Origin: Erythrobacter sp. SD-21
GTDB taxonomy: Bacteria; Pseudomonadota; Alphaproteobacteria; Sphingomonadales; Sphingomonadaceae
Direction of reading: 5' to 3'
DNA: 64,000 nt
NCBI RefSeq assembly: GCF_000181515.1
Contig: NZ_ABCG01000004.1
Coordinates: 203,389-267,388 of the forward strand
The notes under the pieces are model-generated. The model did not search any database, was not told the DNA's origin, and saw only the letters and a program-made list of their open reading frames with translations. A program made the translations under genes and the position numbers. Of the stretch, positions 35,758 to 45,371 are shown piece after piece (within the stretch, counting starts at the first letter, position 1; every line of letters begins with the position of its first letter).

Positions 35758-35971
35758 GGTGCTGTTGTCCAAAGCGGCTCGCGGACGATTGCGCAAGAGG
35801 CAAAGCAGCTTGCACATTTTTATCGGGCGGGTGCTTGAGGCTGGCGGAAACCCTGCCTATAGGGCGCAACGCAAACGGACCTCGCTTGAGGGGCGATACT
35901 GGCGTGCACGCGCCACTCGCGAAAGCAAAAAGAGTCCGCCAGACGACACGACACGAAAGAGTTCCAACGTA

Positions 35972-37018
35972 ATGAAAACTCTCGGATTTCACCGGATCGT
36001 AGCCAGCCTAGCGCTGGCATTTTCGCTGGTCATCGGCGCGCCTGCCGCCATGGCCCAGGATGCTGCAGCCACTCAGCAGCTCGAATCCATCGATCCGGCC
36101 GATGCAGCCGATGTTGCCGATCCCGAAGCGGTTTCGGCAGGCAGCGATGCCTACACCCCGATGGCCCCGACCGAGGGCAAGGGCATGCCGGTCCCGGGCG
36201 GGATCGACATCCAGCCGCAATATTCGGAGACGGGCGAATACGCCTATGGTCTTCACGTCGGCCTGTTCTGGGTGATGGTGGCAATCTGCCTCTTCGTGCT
36301 CGTGCTGATGCTCTACACCATGTTCAAGTTCCGCCGTTCGGCGAACCCGGTACCTTCGAAGACCAGCCACAACACTCTGATCGAAGTCATCTGGACGGTC
36401 GTCCCGGCGCTCATCCTGCTGGCCATCGCGATCCCCTCGATCACGCTGATCGCCAAGCAATACGAGACTCCGCCGAAGGACGCTATCACCATCAAGGCGA
36501 TCGGCTACCAGTGGTACTGGGGTTATGCCTATCCCGACAATGGTGATTTCGAGATCGTGTCGAACATGCTCGACAAGGACGAGGCTGAAGCGCGGGGCGA
36601 GCCGCACCAGCTGGCCGTCGACAATCGCATGGTCGTCCCCGTTGGCGTTCCGATCCGCCTGCAGGTTACCGCAGCCGACGTGATCCACTCGTTCGCCGTG
36701 CCCAGCCTGTGGTTCAAGATGGACGCCGTGCCGGGCCGCCTGAACGAGCGTATCTTCGAGGTCGACGAGCCGGGCGTCTATTACGGCCAGTGCTCCGAAC
36801 TGTGCGGCGCGCGCCACGGCTATATGCCGATAGCGGTCGAAGCGCTGCCGATGGACCAGTACAACGCCTGGGTCCTTGCCCAGGGCGGCACTGTCGCCGG
36901 TGCGGAAGAGGAAGGCGTCGAAGCCGACCCGACTGCCACCCCGGTGCAGACCCCTGAAAGCGCCGCTCCGGGAGCCCCGGGTGCAGGCGCACCGCCGGTC
37001 GAAAATCCGACCACCTGA
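35972..37018 (+). CDS. coxB: Cytochrome c oxidase subunit II
   Basis: The 348-residue protein has a signal peptide (GFHRIVASLALAFSLVIG, cut near AMAQD), an acidic linker, two membrane helices (about 94-116 and 135-155) and a periplasmic CuA domain with CSELCGARHGYMP, which supplies both Cys, the His and the Met ligand. IGYQWYWGYAYPD is the Trp-rich electron-entry site. It takes electrons from cytochrome c to subunit I. ATG 35972 was chosen; a longer frame from 35756 crosses a leader without a signal peptide. The Pro/Ala-rich C-terminal tail of about 40 residues is extra. Confidence 0.96.
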   Translation: MKTLGFHRIVASLALAFSLVIGAPAAMAQDAAATQQLESIDPADAADVADPEAVSAGSDAYTPMAPTEGKGMPVPGGIDIQPQYSETGEYAYGLHVGLFWVMVAICLFVLVLMLYTMFKFRRSANPVPSKTSHNTLIEVIWTVVPALILLAIAIPSITLIAKQYETPPKDAITIKAIGYQWYWGYAYPDNGDFEIVSNMLDKDEAEARGEPHQLAVDNRMVVPVGVPIRLQVTAADVIHSFAVPSLWFKMDAVPGRLNERIFEVDEPGVYYGQCSELCGARHGYMPIAVEALPMDQYNAWVLAQGGTVAGAEEEGVEADPTATPVQTPESAAPGAPGAGAPPVENPTT

Positions 37019-37059
37019 TTTAAGACCGACGACGAATTCAAGCTCGAGAGACTAGCATC

Positions 37060-38778
37060 ATGGCCACTACCGCCGACAGCTTCCAGGCTCATACCGACGA
37101 CCACGCGCACGATCACGCCGATCACAAGCCCGGCTTTTTCGCGCGCTGGTTTATGTCCACCAACCACAAGGACATCGGTACGCTCTACCTGATCTTCGCG
37201 ATCGTCGCCGGTATCATCGGTGGCGCGATCTCGGGCATCATGCGTGCCGAGCTTGCCCAGCCGGGCATCCAGTACCTGCAGTTCTGGGCCGAATTCATGG
37301 GCGGTACGCCCGATTTCGACACCTCGCTGCACATGTGGAATGTGTTCATCACCGCCCACGGCCTGATCATGGTCTTCTTCATGGTCATGCCAGCCATGAT
37401 CGGTGGCTTCGGCAACTGGTTCGTACCGCTGATGATTGGTGCGCCCGACATGGCCTTCCCGCGCATGAACAACGTTTCGTTCTGGCTGACTGTGGCCGGC
37501 TTCGTCTCGCTGCTGTTCTCGCTCTTCGTGCCTGGCGGCACGGGGCCGGGTGCCGGTGTCGGCTGGACCGTCTACGCCCCGCTGTCGACCTCGGGCTCGA
37601 CCGGTCCGGCGGTCGATTTCGCGATCTTCTCGCTCCACCTCGCAGGTGCAGGTTCAATCCTGGGCGCGACCAACTTCATCACGACCATCTTCAACATGCG
37701 TGCGCCGGGCATGACGCTGCACAAGATGCCGCTGTTCGTCTGGTCGGTGCTTGTTACCGCCTTCCTGTTGCTGCTCGCGCTTCCGGTGCTGGCTGCGGCC
37801 ATCACCATGCTGATCACCGACCGTAACTTCGGGACGACTTTCTTCGACCCCGCAGGCGGCGGCGATCCGATTCTCTATCAGCACCTGTTCTGGTTCTTCG
37901 GCCACCCCGAAGTCTACATCATGATTCTGCCTGGCTTTGGCATGATCAGCCAGATCATCGCCACCTTCAGCCGCAAGCCCATCTTTGGTTATCTCGGTAT
38001 GGCCTATGCCATGGTCGCGATCGGCGTCGTCGGCTTCATCGTCTGGGCGCACCACATGTACACTGTGGGCCTCGACGTGAACACGAAGATGTACTTCACC
38101 GCGGCCACCATGGTCATCGCGGTCCCGACCGGCGTTAAGATCTTCAGCTGGATCGCCACGATGTGGGGCGGCTCGATCGAGTACAAGAGCCCCATGGTCT
38201 GGGCGCTTGGCATGATCTTCCTGTTTACCGTCGGCGGCGTGACCGGTGTCTATCTCGCCAATGGCGGCGTGGACGACGTGGTGCACGACACCTACTTCGT
38301 GGTGGCCCACTTCCATTATGTGCTGTCGATGGGTGCCGTCTTCTCGATGTTCGCGGGTTTCTACTACTGGTTCCCGAAGATGAGCGGACGGATGCATTCC
38401 GAACTGCTCAGCCACATCCACTTCTGGCTGTTCTTCATCGGCGTGAACGTGATCTTCTTCCCGCAGCACTTCCTCGGCCTGCAGGGCATGCCGCGTCGCT
38501 ATCCCGACTATGCCGACGCCTATGCCTATTGGAACGAGATCAGCACAATCGGCTATATGATCATGGCGTTCTCGATGATCTTCTTCTTCGTGAACATCAT
38601 CTACGCGTTCGTGGCCGGCAAGAAGGCGGAAGACAACTACTGGGGCGAAGGCGCGACCACGCTCGAGTGGAGCCTGTCGAGCCCGCCGCCGTTCCATCAG
38701 TTTAGCGAATTGCCGGTGATCGAAGACCATCACGATCACCACGACCACATCGGCGACGCGAAGCCGGCTCACGCCTGA
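37060..38778 (+). CDS. coxA: Cytochrome c oxidase subunit I (aa3 type)
   Basis: The 572-residue protein has twelve membrane helices and reduces O2 at a heme a3-CuB centre while pumping protons. Key motifs: [28 protein letters not shown] heme a ligand region, [18 protein letters not shown] (type A1 Glu of the D-channel, CuB ligand His and cross-linked Tyr), WAHHMYTVG (CuB His pair), and [17 protein letters not shown] (heme a3 and heme a His). The N- and C-termini are His-rich ([21 protein letters not shown]). It is 41 bases after coxB and is followed by a strong terminator. Confidence 0.97.
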   Translation: MATTADSFQAHTDDHAHDHADHKPGFFARWFMSTNHKDIGTLYLIFAIVAGIIGGAISGIMRAELAQPGIQYLQFWAEFMGGTPDFDTSLHMWNVFITAHGLIMVFFMVMPAMIGGFGNWFVPLMIGAPDMAFPRMNNVSFWLTVAGFVSLLFSLFVPGGTGPGAGVGWTVYAPLSTSGSTGPAVDFAIFSLHLAGAGSILGATNFITTIFNMRAPGMTLHKMPLFVWSVLVTAFLLLLALPVLAAAITMLITDRNFGTTFFDPAGGGDPILYQHLFWFFGHPEVYIMILPGFGMISQIIATFSRKPIFGYLGMAYAMVAIGVVGFIVWAHHMYTVGLDVNTKMYFTAATMVIAVPTGVKIFSWIATMWGGSIEYKSPMVWALGMIFLFTVGGVTGVYLANGGVDDVVHDTYFVVAHFHYVLSMGAVFSMFAGFYYWFPKMSGRMHSELLSHIHFWLFFIGVNVIFFPQHFLGLQGMPRRYPDYADAYAYWNEISTIGYMIMAFSMIFFFVNIIYAFVAGKKAEDNYWGEGATTLEWSLSSPPPFHQFSELPVIEDHHDHHDHIGDAKPAHA

Positions 38779-38805
38779 GCGACCGCGTCACTGGACAAGG
38801 ACAAG

Positions 38806-38840
38806 CGGCCGGTTCCATGAGGGACCGGCCGTTTTTCTTT
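38806..38840 (+). terminator. Strong Rho-independent terminator after coxA
   Basis: Arms CGGCCGGTTCC (38806-38816) and GGGACCGGCCG (38821-38831) form an 11-bp stem (one G-T pair) with loop ATGA, followed by TTTTTCTTT. It lies 27 bases after the coxA stop, separating coxBA from the hydrolase and assembly genes. Confidence 0.9.
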
Positions 38841-38861
38841 GCCTGAAGGAGGGAGAGGCCC

Positions 38862-39821
38862 GTGCCCGAAATGCGGATGATCGACGTCGGCGAATTGCGC
38901 CTTCGCTGCGCCATAAAAGGCGACGGACCGCTCGCAATAATGGTCCACGGCTTTCCCGAAAGCTGGTACAGCTGGCGGCACCAGCTGGGGCCGCTGGCCG
39001 AGGCCGGTTTCACCGCCTGCGCCATCGACGTCCGCGGCTATGGCGGATCGGACAAGCCCGAGCCTGTCGAGGCTTACGCCATGGAGCGGATCATCGGCGA
39101 CCTGGTGGGCCTCAAGAAGGCGCTCCAGCCCGACCAGCCCGCAATCCTCATCGGCCACGACTGGGGCGCCCCCATCGTGTGGACCACGGCGCTCACGCAT
39201 CCGGAGCATTTCCGGGCCGTGGCGGGGCTGTCCGTTCCCTTCGCCGGTGTGCCGAGCCGCCCCTTCACCGAGGTCTTCCACGAGCACTTCACCTCCCGAG
39301 GCAAGTTCTTCTACCAGGAATATTTCCAGCAGCCCGGCATCGCCGAGGCCGAAGCCGAGAAGGACCCGCGCGACTGGGTGGCGCGCATGATGTATTCGAT
39401 CAGCGGCGATGTTCCGCCGGGCGATTACTGGTCCAAGCCCTATGGCGCGACCTTCCTGGAAGGCTTGCCCGATCCCCAACCGATCGCGTGGCTGACCGAG
39501 CAGGACCTCGATTTTTACGAGGCGGAATTCAAGGCATCGGGATTTCGCGGCCCTCTCAACCGCTATCGCAATCACGTCGCCGATTACGAATGGCTGCAGG
39601 GTTGGCAGGGGATGCGCATCGAGCAGCCCTCCCTCTTCATCGGCGGCACGCGCGATCCGGCGACTTATCTCTTCGGCGCCGTGACCGATCCCATCGCGCT
39701 GATGACAATGTTCGCGCCCAAGGTAGAGGGGCATATCCTCGATGGCATCGGTCACTGGACGCAGCAGGAGCGCCCGGATGAGGTGAACCGTATCCTGATT
39801 GACTGGATTAAGCGGCTCTGA
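38862..39821 (+). CDS. Alpha/beta hydrolase, epoxide hydrolase-like, inside the cox cluster
   Basis: The 319-residue protein has HGFPESWYSWRHQL, CAIDVRGYGGSDKP, the nucleophile elbow IGHDWGAPIVW with Asp, and a late His in ILDGIGHWTQQERPDEV. Its length and the HGFPES/GHDWGA pair fit soluble epoxide hydrolases. The start is GTG 38862, with GGAGGGAG about 6 bases upstream. It sits between the coxA terminator and ctaB (30 bases downstream), where many relatives have no gene, and may be an insertion. It is similar in motif to, but not adjacent to, the hydrolase at 16069. Confidence 0.85.
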   Translation: MPEMRMIDVGELRLRCAIKGDGPLAIMVHGFPESWYSWRHQLGPLAEAGFTACAIDVRGYGGSDKPEPVEAYAMERIIGDLVGLKKALQPDQPAILIGHDWGAPIVWTTALTHPEHFRAVAGLSVPFAGVPSRPFTEVFHEHFTSRGKFFYQEYFQQPGIAEAEAEKDPRDWVARMMYSISGDVPPGDYWSKPYGATFLEGLPDPQPIAWLTEQDLDFYEAEFKASGFRGPLNRYRNHVADYEWLQGWQGMRIEQPSLFIGGTRDPATYLFGAVTDPIALMTMFAPKVEGHILDGIGHWTQQERPDEVNRILIDWIKRL

Positions 39822-39851
39822 GCCCCTATAGGCGCCGCAGAAGCGAATCCC

Positions 39852-40775
39852 ATGACCGAAGCCGTTCCCACCTCCACCCAGCTCCCCGCGGACTGGCGCG
39901 ACTTTTTCGCGCTGACCAAGCCGGGCGTCATGCGCCTCGTGATTTTCACGGGGCTATGCGGCCTCCTCGCGGCTCCGGGCAATATCCACCCCATCCTTGG
40001 TTTCACGGCCATCCTTTGCATCGCGCTCGGCGCGGGCGGGGCGGCCGCGCTCAACCAATGGTGGGAAAGCGATATCGACGCCATCATGAAGCGAACGAGC
40101 GCGCGCCCGCTGCCCGCCGGCCGGATGAAGCGGACAGAGGCCCGTGACTTCGGCCTGTTCATCTCCGGCGCTTCGGTGGTGATCATGGGTCTGGCGATCA
40201 ACTGGCTGTCGGCCGCGATCCTCGCCTTCTCGATTTTCTACTATGCCGTGATCTACACGATCTGGCTCAAGCCGCGTACGCCGCAGAATATCGTCATCGG
40301 CGGCGGTGCGGGGGCCTTTCCGCCGCTGATCGGCTGGGTTGCGGTGACAGGCGACATCACCTTGATGCCGGTGCTGCTGTTCCTCATCATCTTCATGTGG
40401 ACACCGCCGCATTTCTGGGCGCTCGCGCTGTTCGTCGAGACCGACTATGCCAAGGCCGGCATCCCCATGATGCCAGTGGTCAAGGGCCATCGCTCCACGC
40501 GTCGCCAGGTCATGGTCTATTCGCTGCTCATGCTTCCCACCGTGCTCGCGCCCTGGGCGATCGGGGGAACCGGGTGGATTTACGGAGTGACGGCGCTCGC
40601 GCTGACCCTGCTGTTCATCGCGCTGACGGTTCCCGTGGCGACGCGAGATCCGGCCGAGGGAGACGCGATGCGGGCGGAAAAGCGGCTGTTCCTCTATTCC
40701 ATCGCCTATCTGTTCATCCTGTTCGGCGCCCTCGTCGTCGACCGCGTGCTTCATTATCAGGGATTTGTCGGATGA
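39852..40775 (+). CDS. ctaB: Protoheme IX farnesyltransferase (heme O synthase)
   Basis: The 307-residue UbiA-family enzyme has about 9 membrane helices and adds a farnesyl group to heme B to make heme O for the oxidase. The two motifs are [15 protein letters not shown] (first Asp-rich site), with [11 protein letters not shown], and [18 protein letters not shown] (second). [18 protein letters not shown] starts the first helix. Its stop overlaps the coxF start (ATGA). Confidence 0.96.
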   Translation: MTEAVPTSTQLPADWRDFFALTKPGVMRLVIFTGLCGLLAAPGNIHPILGFTAILCIALGAGGAAALNQWWESDIDAIMKRTSARPLPAGRMKRTEARDFGLFISGASVVIMGLAINWLSAAILAFSIFYYAVIYTIWLKPRTPQNIVIGGGAGAFPPLIGWVAVTGDITLMPVLLFLIIFMWTPPHFWALALFVETDYAKAGIPMMPVVKGHRSTRRQVMVYSLLMLPTVLAPWAIGGTGWIYGVTALALTLLFIALTVPVATRDPAEGDAMRAEKRLFLYSIAYLFILFGALVVDRVLHYQGFVG

Positions 40776-40891
40776 CCCCCGAAGAAGAGAAAGAATTCCG
40801 CCGTCGCCAGAAGAGCCGCAATCTCGTGCTTGGCGGACTGTTGCTGTTCATGGCGCTCCTGTTCTACGCAATTACCATCGTGAGGATGTGA
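40772..40891 (+). CDS. CoxF-like small membrane protein, 39 residues
   Basis: The protein is [16 protein letters not shown] followed by one membrane helix ([20 protein letters not shown]) and RM. Such a short single-helix protein between ctaB and ctaG is a common feature of alphaproteobacterial cox operons (CoxF or cytochrome oxidase family protein). It overlaps the ctaB stop by ATGA and ends 7 bases before ctaG. A role in oxidase assembly is inferred from position alone. Confidence 0.8.
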   Translation: MTPEEEKEFRRRQKSRNLVLGGLLLFMALLFYAITIVRM

Positions 40892-40898
40892 GGTAGCC

Positions 40899-41462
40899 AT
40901 GACGACAGCGACGCTCGAATCTCGCAAGAACCGGACCGCGCTGCTGGCGCTGGCGGCGGCTGCGGGCATGCTGGGCCTCGGTTATGCGGCGGTCCCGCTC
41001 TACCAGCTGTTCTGCCAGGTGACCGGCTTTGGCGGCACAACGCAGCGCGCAACCGAAAGCGATGCCGAGATCGCGGCGCGCCTCGGTGCGGCAGCGGGCG
41101 GCCAGCAAATCTCGATCCGCTTTGACGGCACCGTAGCGCCGGGCCTTGGCTGGAGCTTCAAGCCCGAGCAGGTGACCGACACCGTTACCATCGGCCAGCG
41201 TGACATGGCGATCTATCTCGCCAAGAACAATTCCGACCGCGCGATCACCGGTACGGCCACTTTCAATGTCGAGCCCGAGCAGGCCGGCGCCTATTTCAAC
41301 AAGATCCAGTGCTTCTGCTTCACCGAACAGACGCTGCAGCCGGGGCAGGAAGTGCGAATGCCCGTGCTTTATTTCGTCGACCCCAAGGCGCTGGACGATT
41401 CGAACATGGAAGGCGTGGAGCAGATAACTCTCTCCTACACCTTCCATGAGGCGAAGGATTAG
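40899..41462 (+). CDS. ctaG: Cytochrome c oxidase assembly protein CtaG/Cox11
   Basis: Cox11 delivers copper to the CuB site of subunit I. The 187-residue protein has an N-terminal membrane helix (TALLALAAAAGMLGLGYAAV), the family phrase PLYQLFCQVTGFGGTTQRA, an immunoglobulin-like periplasmic domain, and the copper-binding CFCF in NKIQCFCFTEQTLQPG. It ends with VEQITLSYTFHEA. Length and all Cys ligands are normal. It lies 95 bases upstream of coxC. Confidence 0.95.
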   Translation: MTTATLESRKNRTALLALAAAAGMLGLGYAAVPLYQLFCQVTGFGGTTQRATESDAEIAARLGAAAGGQQISIRFDGTVAPGLGWSFKPEQVTDTVTIGQRDMAIYLAKNNSDRAITGTATFNVEPEQAGAYFNKIQCFCFTEQTLQPGQEVRMPVLYFVDPKALDDSNMEGVEQITLSYTFHEAKD

Positions 41463-41557
41463 GCCCCGTGCCAAAGAATAACCGCGCCTGCCCCCTAGAC
41501 CCGCGCGCCCATGCGCATTAAGGGCAGCCGCTAAGCGAAACCCAGGATACGAGTACA

Positions 41558-42379
41558 ATGGCTGGTAACGTCAATCACGAATATCACATCCTCGAACCCG
41601 ATATCTGGCCGCTGATCGGCTCGCTATCGGCGCTGACCTTCACCAGCGGTATGGTGCTCTACATGCACGAGATGGCTTCGGCCCACCTCGTGCTCGGCCT
41701 CGGCATCGCCGGCCTGATCGCCACCTTCTTCAGCTGGTTCTCGAACATCGTGAAGGAAGCCGAGCGCGGCGACCACACGCCGATCGTCCAGCTGCACATG
41801 CGTTACGGCATGATCCTGTTCATCGCGTCGGAAGTGATGTTCTTCGTCGGCTGGTTCTGGAGCTGGTTCGACTTCTCGCTCTTCCCTAGCGAGGTTTCGG
41901 AAGTAGTCGGCGGGCAGTTCCCGCCTGTCGCTATCGAGGCGGTCATCAACCCCTTCGGCCTGCCGCTGCTTAACACGCTGATCCTGCTCTGCTCGGGTAC
42001 GACGGTGACTTGGGCGCATCACTCGCTGATCCATGGCGACCGTGACGGGCTCAAGAAAGGCCTGTGGCTGACCGTGATCCTCGGCGCGGTCTTCACCGCT
42101 ATCCAGGCTTACGAATACGCGGCCGCTCCCTTCGCTTTCGGTGGCAACACCTACAGCTCGGCCTTCTACATGGCGACCGGCTTCCACGGCTTCCACGTGC
42201 TCGTCGGCACGATCTTCCTGATCGTGTGTCTGATCCGCGCCTACAAGGGCCACTTCACCCCGCGCCAACACTTCGGTTTCGAAGCGGCTGCGTGGTACTG
42301 GCACTTCGTCGACGTGGTGTGGCTGTTCCTCTTCGCCGTCGTCTACGTCTGGGGCGGCTGGGGCGCTGCGACCCATTGA
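41558..42379 (+). CDS. coxC: Cytochrome c oxidase subunit III
   Basis: The 273-residue protein has seven membrane helices and supports proton uptake and stability of the oxidase core. Conserved regions are YHILEPDIWPLIGS, RYGMILFIASEVMFFVGWFWSWF, LLCSGTTVTWAHHSLIHGDR, YATGFHGFHVLVGTIFLIVCLIRA-like (here MATGFHGFHVLVG) and HFGFEAAAWYWHFVDVVWLFLF. RRNA-like features are absent; a hairpin follows the stop by about 30 bases. It is normal in length and sequence. Confidence 0.96.
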   Translation: MAGNVNHEYHILEPDIWPLIGSLSALTFTSGMVLYMHEMASAHLVLGLGIAGLIATFFSWFSNIVKEAERGDHTPIVQLHMRYGMILFIASEVMFFVGWFWSWFDFSLFPSEVSEVVGGQFPPVAIEAVINPFGLPLLNTLILLCSGTTVTWAHHSLIHGDRDGLKKGLWLTVILGAVFTAIQAYEYAAAPFAFGGNTYSSAFYMATGFHGFHVLVGTIFLIVCLIRAYKGHFTPRQHFGFEAAAWYWHFVDVVWLFLFAVVYVWGGWGAATH

Positions 42380-42409
42380 TGCAGATCGGCATTCGTTGAT
42401 ACAGAAAAT

Positions 42410-42441
42410 GGGGCAGCCCGGTTCGCCGCGGCTGCCCCTTT
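42410..42441 (+). terminator. Hairpin between coxC and the SURF1 gene
   Basis: GGGGCAGCC (42410-42418) pairs with GGCTGCCCC (42430-42438), loop 11 bases, followed by TTTC. The short T-run makes it a partial terminator or an mRNA-processing barrier that would lower expression of the assembly gene relative to coxC. Confidence 0.55.
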
Positions 42442-42456
42442 CGCTTCCGAGAGACC

Positions 42457-43035
42457 ATGACCCGACGCATTCCCATCATCCCGACGATTATGGTCGCCGG
42501 CGCCATCGCGGTGATGATTGCGCTCGGCCTCTGGCAGCTTGGCCGGATGGACGAGAAGGCTGCGCTGATCGCGCAGGCCGAACAGAACCTGCGCATGTCG
42601 TCCGAAGTCGCATACCCCCGCACCGAGGCCGAGCTGGAGCAGCGCCTCTACCGCCGCACCACGATCTTCTGCGCGACCGTTTCGGGTGCGACGACCATGG
42701 CGGGGACAAGCGCGCGCGGTGAGAAGGGCGTGGCGCAGCGCGTCACCTGCGCGCTCGAAGATGGCATGCCGGTGAAGGTCGATCTCGGCTATTCGCGCAA
42801 CCCGCAGCCCGTTGCTTGGAACGGCGGAGAGGTGCGCGGCACGATAGCTCCGGGCGGACGCGTGGTTGCCGCCGAACCGGTGGCGGACCTCGAAGGTCTT
42901 GCGCCCCCCGACCCGCGCGACCTGCCGAACAACCACCTCGCTTACGCCGGGCAGTGGTTCTTCTTCGCGCTGACGGCGCTCGTTATCTACCTCCTCGCCC
43001 TGCGCCGCCGCGCCACGCGGACTAGGGACGATTAA
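42457..43035 (+). CDS. SURF1 family protein
   Basis: The 192-residue protein has an N-terminal membrane helix (IIPTIMVAGAIAVMIALGLWQLGRMDEK, with the family LGxWQLxRxxxK phrase) and a C-terminal helix (HLAYAGQWFFFALTALVIYLLAL). Between them is a periplasmic domain. SURF1 helps deliver heme a to subunit I. It is shorter than the roughly 240-residue norm because the central domain is compact. The gene precedes thrC by 51 bases, a typical sphingomonad order. Confidence 0.87.
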   Translation: MTRRIPIIPTIMVAGAIAVMIALGLWQLGRMDEKAALIAQAEQNLRMSSEVAYPRTEAELEQRLYRRTTIFCATVSGATTMAGTSARGEKGVAQRVTCALEDGMPVKVDLGYSRNPQPVAWNGGEVRGTIAPGGRVVAAEPVADLEGLAPPDPRDLPNNHLAYAGQWFFFALTALVIYLLALRRRATRTRDD

Positions 43036-43086
43036 AGACCCGCTTGCTTGCCCGTGCGCCCCCGCACGGCTAACCGCATCCGCGCA

Positions 43087-44475
43087 ATGAAATACGTCTC
43101 CACACGAGGTGAGGCTCCGAGCCTTGATTTCGCCGAAGTCACGCTGGCCGGCCTGGCGAGCGATTGTGGGCTTTACGTGCCCGAAAGCTGGCCGCACTTT
43201 TCCGCCGAACGGATCGCGGCGATGCGCGGGCTGCCCTATGCCGAACTTGCCGCGCGAGTGATGGAACCGTTCGTGGGCGACAGTCTCACGCCGGAGCGCC
43301 TGCGCGAACTGACCGCCAAGGCCTATGGCCGCTTCGCGCACAAGGCGGTGACCCCGCTGGTGCAACTGGACGAGCAGCACTGGGTGCTCGAACTCTTCCA
43401 CGGCCCCACGCTCGCCTTCAAGGATGTGGCGCTGCAGATGCTTGGCTTGCTGTTCGAGGAATTCCTCAGCCGCGAAGAGGGCAGCCTGACAGTCGTCGGC
43501 GCGACCAGCGGCGATACCGGCAGCGCGGCGATCGATGCGGTGGCGGGTCTCGACAATGTCGAGATCTTCATGCTCCACCCCAAGGGCCGGGTGAGCGACG
43601 TCCAACGCCGGCAGATGACGACCGTGCGCGCGCCCAACGTCCACAACATCGCCATCGACGGATCGTTCGACGACGCGCAGGCGATGGTGAAGCGCATCTT
43701 CGCCGACACGGACGTGACCGCAAAGCACCGCATCGGCGCGGTCAATTCGATCAACTGGGCACGGCTGATGGCGCAGGTGGTTTATTATTTCGCCGCCTCG
43801 CTCCAGCTGGGCGGGCCCGAGCGGAAGCTTGCCTTCAGCGTCCCCACAGGCAATTTCGGCGATGTCTTTGCAGGGCATGTCGCAGCGCGGATGGGTCTGC
43901 CGATCGAAAAGCTGATCGTCGCCACCAACGTCAACGACATCCTCCACCGCGCGCTGGCCGACGGCGATTATTCTGCCGGATCGGTCACACCGACAAGTGC
44001 GCCGAGCATGGACATCCAGGTCAGCTCCAATTTCGAACGCCTGTTGTTCGACGTCGGCGGGCGCGACGGATTGGCGCTGGCCGAGCAAATGCGCGGCTTC
44101 GATGCGTCGCAAGCGATGCGGCTTACCAACGCCCAGACCGAGGGCGTCGCGCTCTTCACCAGCGCGCGCGCGGACGAGGACGACACCTTGCAGGCAATGC
44201 GCTGGGCTTGCGAAAACTGCGGCGAAATGCTCGACCCGCACACCGCCATCGGCCTCCACGCCGCGCGCGCGGCGGACATAGCGCCCCTTGTTCCGGTGGT
44301 GACCCTCGCCACGGCCCATCCGGCAAAGTTCCCCGATGCGGTCGAGCGCGCCACGGGCCTGCGCCCCTCTCTTCCCGCCCGCGTCGGCGACCTCTTCGCA
44401 CGCGAGGAAAGCTTCGTCGAATTGCCCGGCACTTACGAGACCGTGCGCGACCACATCATGGAGCACGCTTCCTGA
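43087..44475 (+). CDS. thrC: Threonine synthase
   Basis: ThrC is the PLP enzyme that converts O-phosphohomoserine to threonine. The 462-residue protein starts MKYVSTRGEAPSLDFAEVTL, has the PLP Lys in HGPTLAFKDVALQ, VVGATSGDTGSAAIDAV, the phosphate loop SVPTGNFGDVFAGH and TNVNDILHRAL. ATG 43087 was chosen over 43048 because MKYxSTRG is the family N-terminus. It overlaps the methyltransferase start by one base (TGATG). Confidence 0.95.
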   Translation: MKYVSTRGEAPSLDFAEVTLAGLASDCGLYVPESWPHFSAERIAAMRGLPYAELAARVMEPFVGDSLTPERLRELTAKAYGRFAHKAVTPLVQLDEQHWVLELFHGPTLAFKDVALQMLGLLFEEFLSREEGSLTVVGATSGDTGSAAIDAVAGLDNVEIFMLHPKGRVSDVQRRQMTTVRAPNVHNIAIDGSFDDAQAMVKRIFADTDVTAKHRIGAVNSINWARLMAQVVYYFAASLQLGGPERKLAFSVPTGNFGDVFAGHVAARMGLPIEKLIVATNVNDILHRALADGDYSAGSVTPTSAPSMDIQVSSNFERLLFDVGGRDGLALAEQMRGFDASQAMRLTNAQTEGVALFTSARADEDDTLQAMRWACENCGEMLDPHTAIGLHAARAADIAPLVPVVTLATAHPAKFPDAVERATGLRPSLPARVGDLFAREESFVELPGTYETVRDHIMEHAS

Positions 44476-45362
44476 TGGCCGGGCTGACACGCGATCCGGT
44501 GCTGATGGTCGGCGAGGGCTGGGACGGCTATCGCCTCCTCGACAGCGGGCATGGCCGCAAGTTCGAAGCCTATGGCGACTATCGCTTCATCCGCCCCGAA
44601 CCGCAGGCCATGTGGTCGCCGAGGCTCGATTACTGGGACGCGCATGGCGAATTCGTCCCTGGCAGCGATGAGGACGGCGGCGGGCGCTGGCAGTATTCGG
44701 AGGACGTCCCGGAGCATGGCTGGCCGCTGGGCTGGGGCGACGAGATCCGCTTCACCGCGCAGTGCACGCCGTTCCGCCACCTTGGCTTCTTCCCCGACAT
44801 GGCGCCCGTCTGGACCTGGATGGGCGAGCAGTTGGATGGCCGCACCGATGCCGAGACGATGAACCTCTTCGGCTATACGGGCGTCGGCACACAGGCGCTG
44901 AGCAAATACGGCCGAGTGACCCATGTCGATGCGAGCAAAAAGTCCGTCGCACAGGCGCGCGAAAACGCCGCGCTCGCCGGCCTGGACGACCGTCCGGTGC
45001 GCTGGCTGGTCGAGGACGCGATGAAATACACTGCGCGCGAAGTGCGGCGCGGGCGGCGCTACGACGGCATCATTCTCGACCCGCCCAAGTTCGGCCGCGG
45101 CCCCGACGGTGAGGTCTGGCGCCTCGAACAGGGCTTGCCCGATCTCGTCTCCGATTGCCGCCAGCTGCTCGATCAGGACAGCAGCTTCCTTTTCCTCACG
45201 GTCTACGCGGTGCGGATGAGCAGCCTTGCGCTCGGTGGCTTGCTCGAGGAGGTCTTTGCGGGGCTGCCCGGCACTATCGAGCACGGCGATCTTGCCGTGC
45301 AGGAAGAGGGCGGCCGCCTGTTGCCCACGGCGATCTTCGCGCGCTGGTCCAATCCGCGCTAG
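44475..45362 (+). CDS. Class I SAM-dependent methyltransferase, RlmI/RlmK-like catalytic domain
   Basis: The 295-residue protein has the SAM motif MNLFGYTGVGTQALSKYG, motif II HVDASKKSVAQARENAALAGL, and the catalytic DPPKFGRGPDGEVW typical of the YccW/RlmI group (23S rRNA m5C or m7G methyltransferases). It lacks the N-terminal PUA domain, replaced by a distinctive region (LLDSGHGRKFEAYGDYRFIRPEPQA). The target is therefore uncertain but is probably rRNA. Start TGATG overlaps thrC. Confidence 0.85.
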   Translation: MAGLTRDPVLMVGEGWDGYRLLDSGHGRKFEAYGDYRFIRPEPQAMWSPRLDYWDAHGEFVPGSDEDGGGRWQYSEDVPEHGWPLGWGDEIRFTAQCTPFRHLGFFPDMAPVWTWMGEQLDGRTDAETMNLFGYTGVGTQALSKYGRVTHVDASKKSVAQARENAALAGLDDRPVRWLVEDAMKYTAREVRRGRRYDGIILDPPKFGRGPDGEVWRLEQGLPDLVSDCRQLLDQDSSFLFLTVYAVRMSSLALGGLLEEVFAGLPGTIEHGDLAVQEEGGRLLPTAIFARWSNPR

Positions 45363-45371
45363 GGACGGGCC

